A program made the position numbers and the translations under genes. From contig NZ_CP009241.1 of assembly GCF_000758525.1 (NCBI RefSeq), forward strand, positions 2,976,001-3,040,000: a stretch of DNA of 64,000 bases. The letters run 5' to 3'. The notes beneath the pieces were generated by a model. The model did not search any database, was not told the origin of the DNA, and was given only the letters and a program-made list of their open reading frames with translations. Shown here in pieces: positions 55,024 through 63,183 of this stretch (its first letter is position 1; the number at the start of each line of letters is the position of its first letter). The DNA is from Paenibacillus sp. FSL H7-0357 (GTDB taxonomy: Bacteria; Bacillota; Bacilli; Paenibacillales; Paenibacillaceae).

Positions 55024-55563
55024 TTGGTAAGGATACTCCGCCAACGGACCGTTGTTCCAATCGTTGTGTTCTGTTTTCTCGGTTACTTGATTGCTCACCG
55101 GAGATTTCATCCCAAGCAAGGCTTGTTTCCGAAGTGGAAGTTTACCTTTGGTGCCGAACGTAATCTATATGTTTGTCCAGCGAGTCACGAACTGAAATAC
55201 CGAACCACAGAGTGCAAGGGTTACCGGCAGTATGCATCCGATCCGGAACATTGCAAAAGTTGCCCATTGCTGGAGCAATGCACACAGTCCCGAAATCACC
55301 GAAAAGTGGTGACGAGGCACGTCTGGGAGGACAGCAAAGATTGGGTCCGTAAAAACCGGCTAAGCACGTCCGGCAAGAAGTTATACCGCAAACGAAAAGA
55401 GACGATAGAGCGAAGCTTCGCGGATGCTAAAGAGCTCCATGGGTTTCGCTATTGCCGTTTGCACGGACTTCCGAACGTCAGGGAACAAGCGCTGATGACG
55501 GCTACCGTGCAGAACATGAAGAAGATGGCGATCCACCTGGATCGCCTGGAAAAGCGGGGGTAA
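55024..55563 (+). mobile_element. IS1182-type transposase remnant (C-terminal part only)
   Basis: Up to 179 codons, of which the part from about 55090 is clearly transposase: RRFHPKQGLFPKWKF, NLYVCPASHELKYRTTECKG, a zinc-knuckle-like CKSCPLLEQC, and ERSFADAKELHGFRYCRLHG with the final catalytic Glu of the DDE triad. The N-terminal half of a normal protein of about 450 residues, with the first two catalytic acids, is absent, so the element cannot move by itself. A hairpin (55605-55639) follows. Confidence 0.85.
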
Positions 55564-55604
55564 CCCCCTCCTTTTCCCCATTTCACTTCTGCCTGAACGT
55601 AAAA

Positions 55605-55639
55605 AGAAACCCACAGTCATAAAAATGACCTGGGTTTCT
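55605..55639. terminator. hairpin at the right end of the IS remnant
   Basis: AGAAACCCACAGTCAT (55605-55620) pairs with ATGACCTGGGTTTCT (55625-55639) apart from a small central bulge. It marks the IS end 10 bases before repeat copy 2. Confidence 0.65.
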
Positions 55640-55649
55640 CGACAATCTG

Positions 55650-55748
55650 AGCAGCGATTCTCTAAAGGAGAGTCGCTGCTTTTTGCATGGAATTTTCGCT
55701 TTCAGCTCAATCTTGGCAACGTCCAAGTTGGAGGGTTGTCCATTGAAG
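55650..55748. repeat. 99-bp direct repeat, copy 2
   Basis: Copy of 50881-50979 with one mismatch, starting 10 bases after the IS hairpin. Sequence beyond the repeat differs fully from copy 1, so the homology ends sharply on both sides. Confidence 0.9.
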
Positions 55749-55767
55749 ATTTTGATATCATAAACGA

Positions 55768-56016
55768 TTGGTGTACCTCGGCTGGTGTAACCAACATGCT
55801 TTTTCAATTTTCAATCAACACAATAAATTAACAGAAGTTGCGAAGTTCCGGGTGGAAGATGGGAAACAGACATTTAAGATTACATTAAATTCGAAGGAAA
55901 ATTACTCGGTGAGTAAAGAATTTAACGAAGTATTTGGTAAAGGGGAAATTGTTGAATATCAAGTAATAATAGAAGAAAACGAAGTAACAATAAAAAAAAT
56001 TAAAGCCAATGAGTAG
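55768..56016 (+). pseudogene. possible 3' fragment of an unrecognised gene
   Basis: From about 55830 the frame reads like genuine protein: VAKFRVEDGKQTFKITLNSK, then EFNEVFGKGEIVEYQVIIEE, and ends KKIKANE before a stop. Charged, beta-rich, no known motif. There is no ribosome binding site and the first residues look like read-through, so it is probably a C-terminal fragment. Not identified. Confidence 0.4.
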
Positions 56017-56160
56017 TTGGGCTGAGAGTGTAAGAGCTGTAACGATAGAGGGTTCATTTCAATGTAATAGGATACATAGAATTATGAGCGATATTTTTTG
56101 TTGAACAACAGCCATACCTTTATATTCGGGGGAAAGGCCGGTTTCCGGATGGCAAGCCTT

Positions 56161-56411
56161 TTACAGATAGGCTCTGCTTCTGGCAGCCGCGTTTTTCCAG
56201 AACGCTCTGTCCTGTTCGTCCGCCTGCAGGGCAAATAATTCATAGAAATGTGGCAGATGGTAAGAGGGATCGCTGAAAGGAGTTTCAGGAACGAACTTAA
56301 TCAGCTTGGTCGCCGGATCCCACGTCGGATCGCCTCTTCCGACATTCCGTTCTCCTGGAAGAGGTTTCTGTATTCTCCCGTATAGAAGGAGCCTTTTTTG
56401 AAGATGTTCAT
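56161..56411 (-). pseudogene. GH8 reducing-end exo-oligoxylanase (Rex-like) remnant
   Basis: The reverse-strand ATG at 56411 has GGAGG upstream and opens MNIFKKGSFYTGEYRNLFQE and NGMSEEAI, the conserved start of Rex-type GH8 enzymes. In another frame the strand then reads DPATKLIKFVPETPFSDPSY and HLPHFYELFALQADEQDRAF, ending at a TAA (56161), which matches a later GH8 segment. More than 100 residues in between, including the expected general acid Glu, are deleted, and a frameshift joins the pieces. Rex enzymes trim xylose from the reducing end of xylo-oligosaccharides, so xylan use was once encoded here. Confidence 0.82.
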
Positions 56412-56672
56412 AACAATCCTCCACTTGGATATGGTTTTCTCAAAGTCTAACATAAGCGGTGGTATAGAAATTAAAGAGTTTTCCTTGAAATTTATAGATG
56501 ATTCAGGCCTGGTTCTCCACACCGCAAATCATTTCCGGAACATCTAAGAATAGATCAATGTTAAGTGGCTATATGTCATGGACTTCGATCAAGGTGCTTC
56601 ACTATACTGTAATGGACAAACCGTGAAGCAAAAAAAATGTAAGGGTGATGGGTAGGAATAGGGTGAAAAATC

Positions 56673-56905
56673 ATGTTTCTCACCGCTGACGGCTCTTTCG
56701 GCATTGTCGCGGTCAGAGTTGATGCATTGGGAGATGATGACGTAGAAAGCAGAGGGCATATTCTTCTGTGGACCTCCCCGGATCTGGTTACCTTTCATAA
56801 TCCTGGTCTGGTTCAACTGCACAAGGAGCTTTATGTCAAAGAGGCTGTTTGTGACCTTGATGGCACCGGTGAAGAATGCACGCATAAGCAGACAAAATTT
56901 ATAAA
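56673..56905 (+). pseudogene. fragment of a second GH43-type glycosidase gene
   Basis: The frame reads FLTADGSFGIVAVRVDALGD and RGHILLWTSPDLVTFHNPGL, a pattern seen in the N-terminal third of GH43-family enzymes. There is no upstream start region and it breaks off near ELYVKEAVCDLDGTGEE. It stays in frame with the intact GH43 gene, so a 559-codon frame exists, but the real gene has its own ribosome binding site at 56911. Confidence 0.65.
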
Positions 56906-56924
56906 TGACAAGGGGGAAATTACG

Positions 56925-58352
56925 ATGGCAAAAAAACAAGGATTCAATCCGTATCTCCCGTCTTGGGAATATGTACCCGACGGAGAGCCGTATGTTTTTG
57001 AAGGCAGAGTGTATGTGTATGGCTCTCATGACCGTTTTAACGGACACGCTTTTTGCTTGAATGACTATGTCTGCTGGTCGGCACCGGAGGACAATCTGGC
57101 CGATTGGCGGTATGAGGACGTAATCTACCGGACTACGGATGATCCGTTTAACCCTGAAGGCAGCATGTGCCTGTATGCTCCCGATGTCACCGTGGGACCG
57201 GACGGGCGGTACTATCTCTACTATGTACTGGACAAGGTTCCCGTCGTTTCGGTAGCTGTCTGCGACAAGCCGGGAGGCAAGTATAAGTTCTACGGCTATG
57301 TCAGATATGCCGATGGAACACGCCTTGGAGAGCGGGAAGGCGACGAGCCGCAGTTTGACCCCGGCGTACTGACCGAAGGAGAGAACACCTACCTGTACAC
57401 CGGATTCTGCGCGTATGGAGACCAATCCAGACATGGCGCAATGGCAACGGTGCTTGGCCCGGATATGCTCACAATTGTCGAAGAACCTGTATTTGTTGCG
57501 CCGAGCCAGCCATACAGCAAGGGGAGCGGATTCGAAGGTTACGAGTTCTTCGAAGCTCCTTCCATCCGCAAAAGGGGAGATACCTACTACCTTATCTATT
57601 CCTCGATCTCCATGCATGAGCTGTGCTATGCGACCAGCAAGCATCCGACAAGAGACTTCACCTACCAGGGAGTCATTGTCAGCAATTGCGATCTTCATAT
57701 CGATACGTACAAGCCGGGGGATCAGCCGATGTATTATGGCGGTAATAACCATGGCAGCATCGTTGAAATCAACGGAGAATGGTACATTTTTTATCACCGG
57801 CACACCAATGGGACGGCATTCTGCCGGCAGGGCTGCATCGAAAGGATTGAATTCCGCGGGGATGGCACTATTCCCCAGGTGGAGGTAACATCCTGCGGTC
57901 CGAACGGAGGGCCGCTCGAGGGCCGGGGGGAATATCCGGCATACCTTACCTGCCATTTGTTCTGCAAAGATCAGGAAATATACACCGGAGGCTTCGGCCG
58001 TACCGGAGCATGGATGGACAGCCGGTTTCCGAAAATTACCCAGGACGGCAGGGATGGCGACGAGGAAATCGGCTATATTGCCAATATGACGGATTCGGCT
58101 ACCGCAGGTTTTAAATATTTCGCGTGCGAGGGAGTCACCAAAATCAAAATCAAGGTGCGCGGATATTGCCAGGGCGTGTTTGAAATAAAAACGTCGTGGG
58201 ACGGACCGGTTCTCGGACGGATACCGGTAGGGTTTGCAAATGTCTGGAAGGAATACTCTACTGATCTAGCTATTCCGGACGGTGTACAAGCACTGTATTT
58301 TACGTATACCGGCAATGGCGGTGCCAGTCTGGCCTCATTTACTTTGGAATAA
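56925..58352 (+). CDS. GH43 glycosidase (beta-xylosidase/arabinofuranosidase type), cytoplasmic
   Basis: 475 residues from the ATG at 56925 (AGGGGGAAATTACG before it). Five-bladed propeller with the GH43 triad: general base Asp19 (VPDGEPYVFEGRVYVYGSHD), pKa modulator Asp87 (LYAPDVTVGPDGRYYLYY), general acid Glu210 (EFFEAPSIRKRGDTYY). The last 110 or so residues look like a CBM6-type beta-sandwich. No signal peptide, so it likely acts on imported xylo- or arabino-oligosaccharides. Neighbouring remnants of GH8 and GH43 genes suggest a once larger xylan cluster. Confidence 0.92.
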   Translation: MAKKQGFNPYLPSWEYVPDGEPYVFEGRVYVYGSHDRFNGHAFCLNDYVCWSAPEDNLADWRYEDVIYRTTDDPFNPEGSMCLYAPDVTVGPDGRYYLYYVLDKVPVVSVAVCDKPGGKYKFYGYVRYADGTRLGEREGDEPQFDPGVLTEGENTYLYTGFCAYGDQSRHGAMATVLGPDMLTIVEEPVFVAPSQPYSKGSGFEGYEFFEAPSIRKRGDTYYLIYSSISMHELCYATSKHPTRDFTYQGVIVSNCDLHIDTYKPGDQPMYYGGNNHGSIVEINGEWYIFYHRHTNGTAFCRQGCIERIEFRGDGTIPQVEVTSCGPNGGPLEGRGEYPAYLTCHLFCKDQEIYTGGFGRTGAWMDSRFPKITQDGRDGDEEIGYIANMTDSATAGFKYFACEGVTKIKIKVRGYCQGVFEIKTSWDGPVLGRIPVGFANVWKEYSTDLAIPDGVQALYFTYTGNGGASLASFTLE

Positions 58353-58387
58353 TCCCAAGTGGATTTTGAATACTCTTTAAAAAGAAT

Positions 58388-58424
58388 GCAGCGCTTGGGG
58401 TATACTCTGGTGCTGCCTTTTTTT
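58388..58424 (+). terminator. weak terminator after GH43
   Basis: GCAGC (58388-58392) pairs with GCTGC (58412-58416), with further partial pairing inside, followed by TTTTTTT. Confidence 0.5.
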
Positions 58425-58450
58425 CTCTTGCCGGTTGGCTGGTCCGATGG

Positions 58451-58639
58451 CTAAAGACCGGAAGAATAACTGGCCTTGTAGTCTGAAGGCGTCATATTCA
58501 TATAAAATTTGAACCACTTGGAAAAATAACTGACATGCTGGTAACCGGACTCGAATGCGGCTTCCAATATATTGTATGATCCGGTGCGAAGCAGATTCGC
58601 CGGATCGGCATTTGCGGAATCGATCTGCACGCGTATCAC
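58451..58639 (-). pseudogene. AraC-family regulator remnant (C-terminal HTH only)
   Basis: The reverse strand reads [20 protein letters not shown] followed by VSYFSKWFKFYMNMTPSDYK, the second HTH of AraC/YesN proteins, then a normal C-terminal end. The sensor part and first HTH are missing and the sequence upstream is unrelated. Probably once regulated the GH43 or GH95 gene. Confidence 0.75.
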
Positions 58640-58693
58640 GATATAGTATCGCTATGTTCAACACTATTAGGCAGATTAAAGGAGGGTACAAGC

Positions 58694-60940
58694 ATGACAA
58701 GCATGGTACACAAGCAGCAGTTGTGGTACCGCCAACCGGCGGGAGAATGGAATGAGGCTTTGCCGATTGGAAACGGGCGGCTCGGTGCTATGATTTTTGG
58801 CGGTGCAGCCGAGGAGAAGCTGCAACTTAATGAGGATTCCGTATGGTACGGCGGTCCGCGTGATCGCAACAATGAAGATGCGCTGCCTCATTTACCCGAG
58901 ATTCGCAAGCTGATTCTGGAGGGAAGGCTCATGGAGGCTGAGACACTGGCTGCAATGTCGATGGCGGGACTGCCCGAAGCGCAGCGGCATTATTTGCCGC
59001 TGGGTGAGCTACTGCTGTCATTCGGAGGTCACGAACAGCCTGCCGATGACTACAGAAGAGAGCTTGATTTGGAGTGCGGCGTATCCCGGATTAGTTACCG
59101 GATCGGTGAGGTTTGGTATACCCGCGAGATGTTTGCTAGCTACCCGGATCAGGCCATTGTCATTCGAATTTCGACCGACAATAAGGAAGGAGTTTCCCTG
59201 AAGGCGAGGTTTAACCGCCACAGTTGGAGATACCTGGAGAAAACAGAGAAATGGCAGAACAGCGGACTGGCGATGAGCGGAGATTGCGGCGGCAAAGGGG
59301 GCAGCTCCTTTGCCGCTGTCTTGAAGGCTGTCACGGAAGAAGGTATCTGCCGGACCATTGGCGAGTATTTGCTTGTGGATGGTGCATGCTCGGTTACGCT
59401 ACTGCTGGCCGCAGGAACCACGTTTCGCCATCCTGATCCGGAGCTTTACGCCAAAAGACGGCTGGAAGAGCTGAGCCAGGTTCCATATGAAGATCTGCTG
59501 GCCCGGCATATCGCAGAATACCGCGGACTGTACGGACGAGTTGAGCTGGCACTGCCGGAGATCCCACATAAACGTGCTTTACCGACCGACGAACGGCTGA
59601 AACTGCTCCGGAAGGGAGAGGAGGATAACGGTCTGATAGCGACCTATTTCCAGTATGGCCGCTATTTGCTTATCTCCTCCAGCCGTCAAGGCTCCTTGCC
59701 CGCGAATCTGCAGGGTATCTGGAATGACAGCTTCACCCCAGCTTGGGACAGCAAATTCACGATCAATATCAATGCGCAAATGAATTATTGGCCTGCGGAA
59801 ATCTGCAACCTGGCTGAATGCCATGAGCCACTGTTTGATTTGATCGAGCGGATGCGGGAGCCAGGGAGGGTCACAGCCAGGGTTATGTACGGTTGCCGGG
59901 GGTTCACGGCACATCACAATACGGATATCTGGGCAGACACAGCTCCTCAGGATACCTACCTGCCGGCTTCTTTCTGGCCGCTGGGCGCAGCCTGGCTGTG
60001 CCTGCATCTCTGGGAGCATTACCGGTTCAGCCAGGACCATTATTTTCTGGCACAGGCGTATGAGACGATGAAGGAGGCGGCCCAGTTCCTGCTTGATTAT
60101 TTGATGGAAGACGCCGAAGGCCGGCTGATTACCTGCCCGTCCGTCTCCCCTGAGAACACCTATAAGCTGCCAAGCGGCGAGTCGGGAGTGCTCTGCGCCG
60201 GGGCTTCGATGGATTTTCAGATAATAGAAGCGCTGTTTGGAGCCTGCATCCGCAGTGCAGAGATTATCGGCAGGGACGAGGCGTTCCGCGAAGAACTCGC
60301 CTCCGCTCTGGAGCGGCTTCCCAAACCACAAATCGGGAAATATGGCCAGATCCAGGAGTGGATGGAGGATTATGAAGAGGTGGAGCCGGGGCATCGCCAC
60401 ATCTCCCATCTTTTTGCACTTTATCCCGGCGACTCCTTTAGCATGGAGCATACGCCAGAACTGGCTGAAGCCGCCCGGACGACGCTGGAACGCAGGCTTG
60501 CGAACGGCGGCGGTCACACCGGCTGGAGTCGGGCCTGGATTATTAACTTTTGGGCCAGATTGAAGGATGAGGGCAAAGCCTATGCAAACGTCCGTGCTCT
60601 TTTGGAGCATTCTACGCTGCCCAACCTGTTTGACAACCACCCTCCGTTCCAGATTGACGGCAATTTTGGAGGAGCGGCGGGGATTGCCGAGATGCTGCTG
60701 CAAAGCCATGCCGATGGAATCAAGCTGCTGCCCGCGCTGCCGACAAGCTGGAGCGAGGGGAGCGTCAAAGGCCTGCGGGCAAGGGGCGGATATACCCTCG
60801 ATTTCACCTGGGCGGAGGGTCTTGTTACGGAAGCTGTTGTGATCTGCACAGTTACCGGTCCTTGCTGCCTGGAAGCTCCCGGTCTTGACCCCGTTTCGTT
60901 CACAGGAGAAGCCGGATGCTCCTATACGTTCACCCGGTAA
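58694..60940 (+). CDS. GH95 alpha-L-fucosidase-like glycosidase
   Basis: 748 residues, ATG after AAAGGAGGGTACAAGC. Family hallmarks: [20 protein letters not shown] and [13 protein letters not shown] at the start; [13 protein letters not shown] (Asn409, Asp411), Glu555 in [10 protein letters not shown] and Asp655 in [12 protein letters not shown] are at the places expected for the GH95 catalytic residues (by analogy with bifidobacterial AfcA, not checked by alignment). GH95 cleaves alpha-1,2-fucose, and some members act on alpha-L-galactose of plant glycans. No signal peptide, so it probably processes imported oligosaccharides. A strong terminator lies downstream. Confidence 0.93.
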   Translation: MTSMVHKQQLWYRQPAGEWNEALPIGNGRLGAMIFGGAAEEKLQLNEDSVWYGGPRDRNNEDALPHLPEIRKLILEGRLMEAETLAAMSMAGLPEAQRHYLPLGELLLSFGGHEQPADDYRRELDLECGVSRISYRIGEVWYTREMFASYPDQAIVIRISTDNKEGVSLKARFNRHSWRYLEKTEKWQNSGLAMSGDCGGKGGSSFAAVLKAVTEEGICRTIGEYLLVDGACSVTLLLAAGTTFRHPDPELYAKRRLEELSQVPYEDLLARHIAEYRGLYGRVELALPEIPHKRALPTDERLKLLRKGEEDNGLIATYFQYGRYLLISSSRQGSLPANLQGIWNDSFTPAWDSKFTININAQMNYWPAEICNLAECHEPLFDLIERMREPGRVTARVMYGCRGFTAHHNTDIWADTAPQDTYLPASFWPLGAAWLCLHLWEHYRFSQDHYFLAQAYETMKEAAQFLLDYLMEDAEGRLITCPSVSPENTYKLPSGESGVLCAGASMDFQIIEALFGACIRSAEIIGRDEAFREELASALERLPKPQIGKYGQIQEWMEDYEEVEPGHRHISHLFALYPGDSFSMEHTPELAEAARTTLERRLANGGGHTGWSRAWIINFWARLKDEGKAYANVRALLEHSTLPNLFDNHPPFQIDGNFGGAAGIAEMLLQSHADGIKLLPALPTSWSEGSVKGLRARGGYTLDFTWAEGLVTEAVVICTVTGPCCLEAPGLDPVSFTGEAGCSYTFTR

Positions 60941-61015
60941 GAAAATATATCACCTCCAAGACCATATTCACCTGCCAGGGTGTTTTTGTCTGTATAATAT
61001 AACAGTGCTGGCTGG

Positions 61016-61043
61016 GGTTGGCGTATTAACGCCAGCCTTTTTT
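61016..61043 (+). terminator. terminator after GH95
   Basis: GGTTGGCG (61016-61023) pairs with CGCCAGCC (61030-61037), 8 bp including one wobble, with six T after it. Confidence 0.82.
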
Positions 61044-61376
61044 CGCTTGGCAGGGACTTCGTTTGAGGCAAATCCAATTCCGCTATGCAATCGACGTTTC
61101 TTGAAATCGTTCTGCATCGCTTTTGCTTCACCCGCAGAAATAACTTTTCTGGAAGCCTTCACTCCATCCAATTTCGGTAATCCGGTATGGACAAGCCTTG
61201 TACTTTAGCAAGTCAAAGGAGTACATGAATAACAAGCGCTTACATTCTATCGTATTTTTTGGGGGGAAGAACTATATTTTATGAATTGGAAGCGCATTCT
61301 TGGGAGGTATAATTATAGTTGTCACCAGGTAATGAACCAATATAAGCAACTAGCCAAAAAGGGGAGGCATAACAAA
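61044..61376 (+). promoter_or_regulatory. upstream region of the third importer
   Basis: No gene is supported; reverse-strand frames at 60922-61171 lack ribosome binding sites and motifs. AACAAGCGCTTACA (61231-61244) resembles a cre (CcpA) site in 11 to 12 positions, so catabolite control is possible. An in-frame ATG at 61281 has no convincing ribosome binding site and is not taken as the start of the lipoprotein gene. Confidence 0.35.
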
Positions 61377-63089
61377 ATGCACAAAACGGCAAAACGTTCC
61401 GCCCAGGCAGTAGCAGCCGGTGTATTCGCGCTAGCACTGGCAGTGACCGGCTGTAGTTCGAACAACACGAACAGCACGAACAGCACGAACAGCACGAACA
61501 GCACGAACAGCACGAACAGCAATACATCCAATGGAGGAACCGCTAGTCCAGCGGCAAATGGGGACGATAATTCACCGGCAACGTTCTCGGTATTTATGAG
61601 CGGTCCCGGGCAGCAGCCTACAGCCGACAACAAGATTCTCAAACTGATCAAAGAAAAAACCGGGGTCAGCTTCAATATGGAATTTCTCGTGGGCGACCTG
61701 AAGCAGAAGCTGGGAGTAATGATTGCCGGCGGAGACTACCCGGACATTATGTCGGGCGATGACAAATTAATCAATGCCAAGGCTTACATTCCGCTTGAGG
61801 ATTTGATTGAGAAGCACGCTCCCAACCTGAAAAAACATTATGCTGCAGTCTGGAATCAGATCAAGGATGAGACCGACGGCCACATCTATGTTTTGCCGAG
61901 CTATGGTGTATATCAAGGTAAAATCACTGAACCGACTTACCAGGGACCAGGCTTCTGGCTTCAGAAGGCCGTACTTGAGGAAATGGGATATCCGACACCG
62001 AAGACCCTGGATGAGTATTTCGATATCATTGCCAAATATAAAGAAAAACACCCGGATATGATCGGATTTGAATCGCTCAACTTCGACTGGCGTGTATTCC
62101 CGCTTCAGAATGCTCCTGAGCACTTGTCGGGCCATCCGAATGACGGGGCCGTTGTTGTAGACAACAACAAAGCGCAGATTTTTGCCGATAAGGATATTTC
62201 CAAGACCTATTACAAGAAGCTTAATGAAATTAACGATCAAGGTTTGATGGACAAGGAAGCCTTCGTACAGAACTATGACCAGTACTTAGCCAAAGTCGCA
62301 AGCGGCAAGGTCATCGGTATGTTCGACCAGCACTGGAACTTTGAGGATGGCGAAAAGTCCTTAATCTCCCAAGGCAAAATTGAAAATACGTATATCGGCT
62401 TTCCACTGCTCTATCCAGGCGCTGAGGAATGGTACCGTGACCGCGGAGCGGTCGGCACCAACCGCGGATTCGGAATTTCAATCAATGCCAAGGACCCTGT
62501 CCGGATTATCAAATTCTGGGATCAAATGATTACGGAAGATTGGCAGAAAACGATCCAATGGGGCATCAAAGGCGAAGATTATGAAGTGAAGGAAGACGGC
62601 ACATTCTACCGGACGCCGGAGCAACGGGCGAACGCAGATAAAACAAGCTGGCAGGTAGCTAACAAAATCACAACCATGCATGGGTATATGCCTAAAATTC
62701 AAGGTACCTACAGCGACGGAAATGCAGGAGATCCAGGAACTCAGCCGCAGGAATTCTTCGACAGTCTGAAGCCTTACGATCAGAAAATCCTGAAGGCGTA
62801 TAACAAGAAATCATGGTCTGAATTCTTCAAGGAACCCAAAGAAAATAATATCTACTTCCCTGCCTACTCCATCGTTCTTCAGGACGGTTCGGCAGCCCAG
62901 CTTGCGCAGTCCAAGCTGAATGACCTTCAGATCAAGTACTTGCCCAAGGCTATTATGGCCAGTCCGGCTGAATTTGAAGAGGTCTGGCAAGATTATGTCA
63001 AGCAGATTCAAAAGCTGGATATCAAGGCATATGAAGACCGGATAAATGAAGGAATCCAGTTGCGCATCAAAAACTGGAGCGTGAAGTAA
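61377..63089 (+). CDS. LplA-type sugar-binding lipoprotein (paralogue of 10351)
   Basis: 570 residues from the ATG at 61377, 9 bases after GGGGAGG. Lipobox VTGC, lipidated Cys26, then a linker with six Thr-Asn-Ser triplets. Body nearly collinear with the lipoprotein at 10351 (GVMIAGGDYPDIM, IPLEDLIEKHAPNLKKH, DGHIYVLPSYG). Binds an oligosaccharide for the permease downstream. No regulator gene is visible on its 5' side, unlike the 10351 system, so control may be from genes beyond the window. Confidence 0.92.
   Translation: MHKTAKRSAQAVAAGVFALALAVTGCSSNNTNSTNSTNSTNSTNSTNSNTSNGGTASPAANGDDNSPATFSVFMSGPGQQPTADNKILKLIKEKTGVSFNMEFLVGDLKQKLGVMIAGGDYPDIMSGDDKLINAKAYIPLEDLIEKHAPNLKKHYAAVWNQIKDETDGHIYVLPSYGVYQGKITEPTYQGPGFWLQKAVLEEMGYPTPKTLDEYFDIIAKYKEKHPDMIGFESLNFDWRVFPLQNAPEHLSGHPNDGAVVVDNNKAQIFADKDISKTYYKKLNEINDQGLMDKEAFVQNYDQYLAKVASGKVIGMFDQHWNFEDGEKSLISQGKIENTYIGFPLLYPGAEEWYRDRGAVGTNRGFGISINAKDPVRIIKFWDQMITEDWQKTIQWGIKGEDYEVKEDGTFYRTPEQRANADKTSWQVANKITTMHGYMPKIQGTYSDGNAGDPGTQPQEFFDSLKPYDQKILKAYNKKSWSEFFKEPKENNIYFPAYSIVLQDGSAAQLAQSKLNDLQIKYLPKAIMASPAEFEEVWQDYVKQIQKLDIKAYEDRINEGIQLRIKNWSVK
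61467..61520 (+). repeat. six perfect tandem copies of a 9-bp unit in a lipoprotein linker
   Basis: ACGAACAGC repeated six times without change, coding for Thr-Asn-Ser in the tether between the lipid anchor and the binding domain. Perfect 9-bp repeats can gain or lose units without shifting the frame. Confidence 0.95.
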
Positions 63090-63105
63090 TTCAAAGCTGC
63101 AAACA

Positions 63106-63130
63106 GAGCGGGAAATCCTATTTCCCGCTC
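63106..63130 (+). promoter_or_regulatory. intercistronic hairpin between binding protein and permease
   Basis: GAGCGGGAAAT (63106-63116) and ATTTCCCGCTC (63120-63130) form a perfect 11-bp stem with a 3-base loop. No T tract. Same place as the hairpin at 12007 in the paralogous operon. Confidence 0.75.
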
Positions 63131-63183
63131 TTCATTAATCCGGATAGTATGGAGAGAATGATCTTACAGGAGGGGAACACTAC

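Noticed and set aside
55024..55563. Intact insertion sequence
   Set aside because: Only the C-terminal part of the transposase is present; the first catalytic acids and left end are missing and no target-site duplication was found.
56589..57956. 455-codon open frame on the reverse strand across GH43
   Set aside because: It lies opposite an intact GH43 gene with complete catalytic motifs, has no ribosome binding site and no recognisable domain; long antisense frames are common opposite such genes.
59579..60709. 376-codon reverse-strand frame across GH95
   Set aside because: Antisense shadow of the fucosidase coding frame; His/Gln/Arg-rich with no known motif.
60922..61171. Reverse-strand small genes after GH95
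   Set aside because: They overlap the terminator and the 3' end of the fucosidase gene, without ribosome binding sites or motifs.
61467..61520. CRISPR-like array
   Set aside because: The units are 9 bp, contiguous without spacers, and in frame in a lipoprotein linker.
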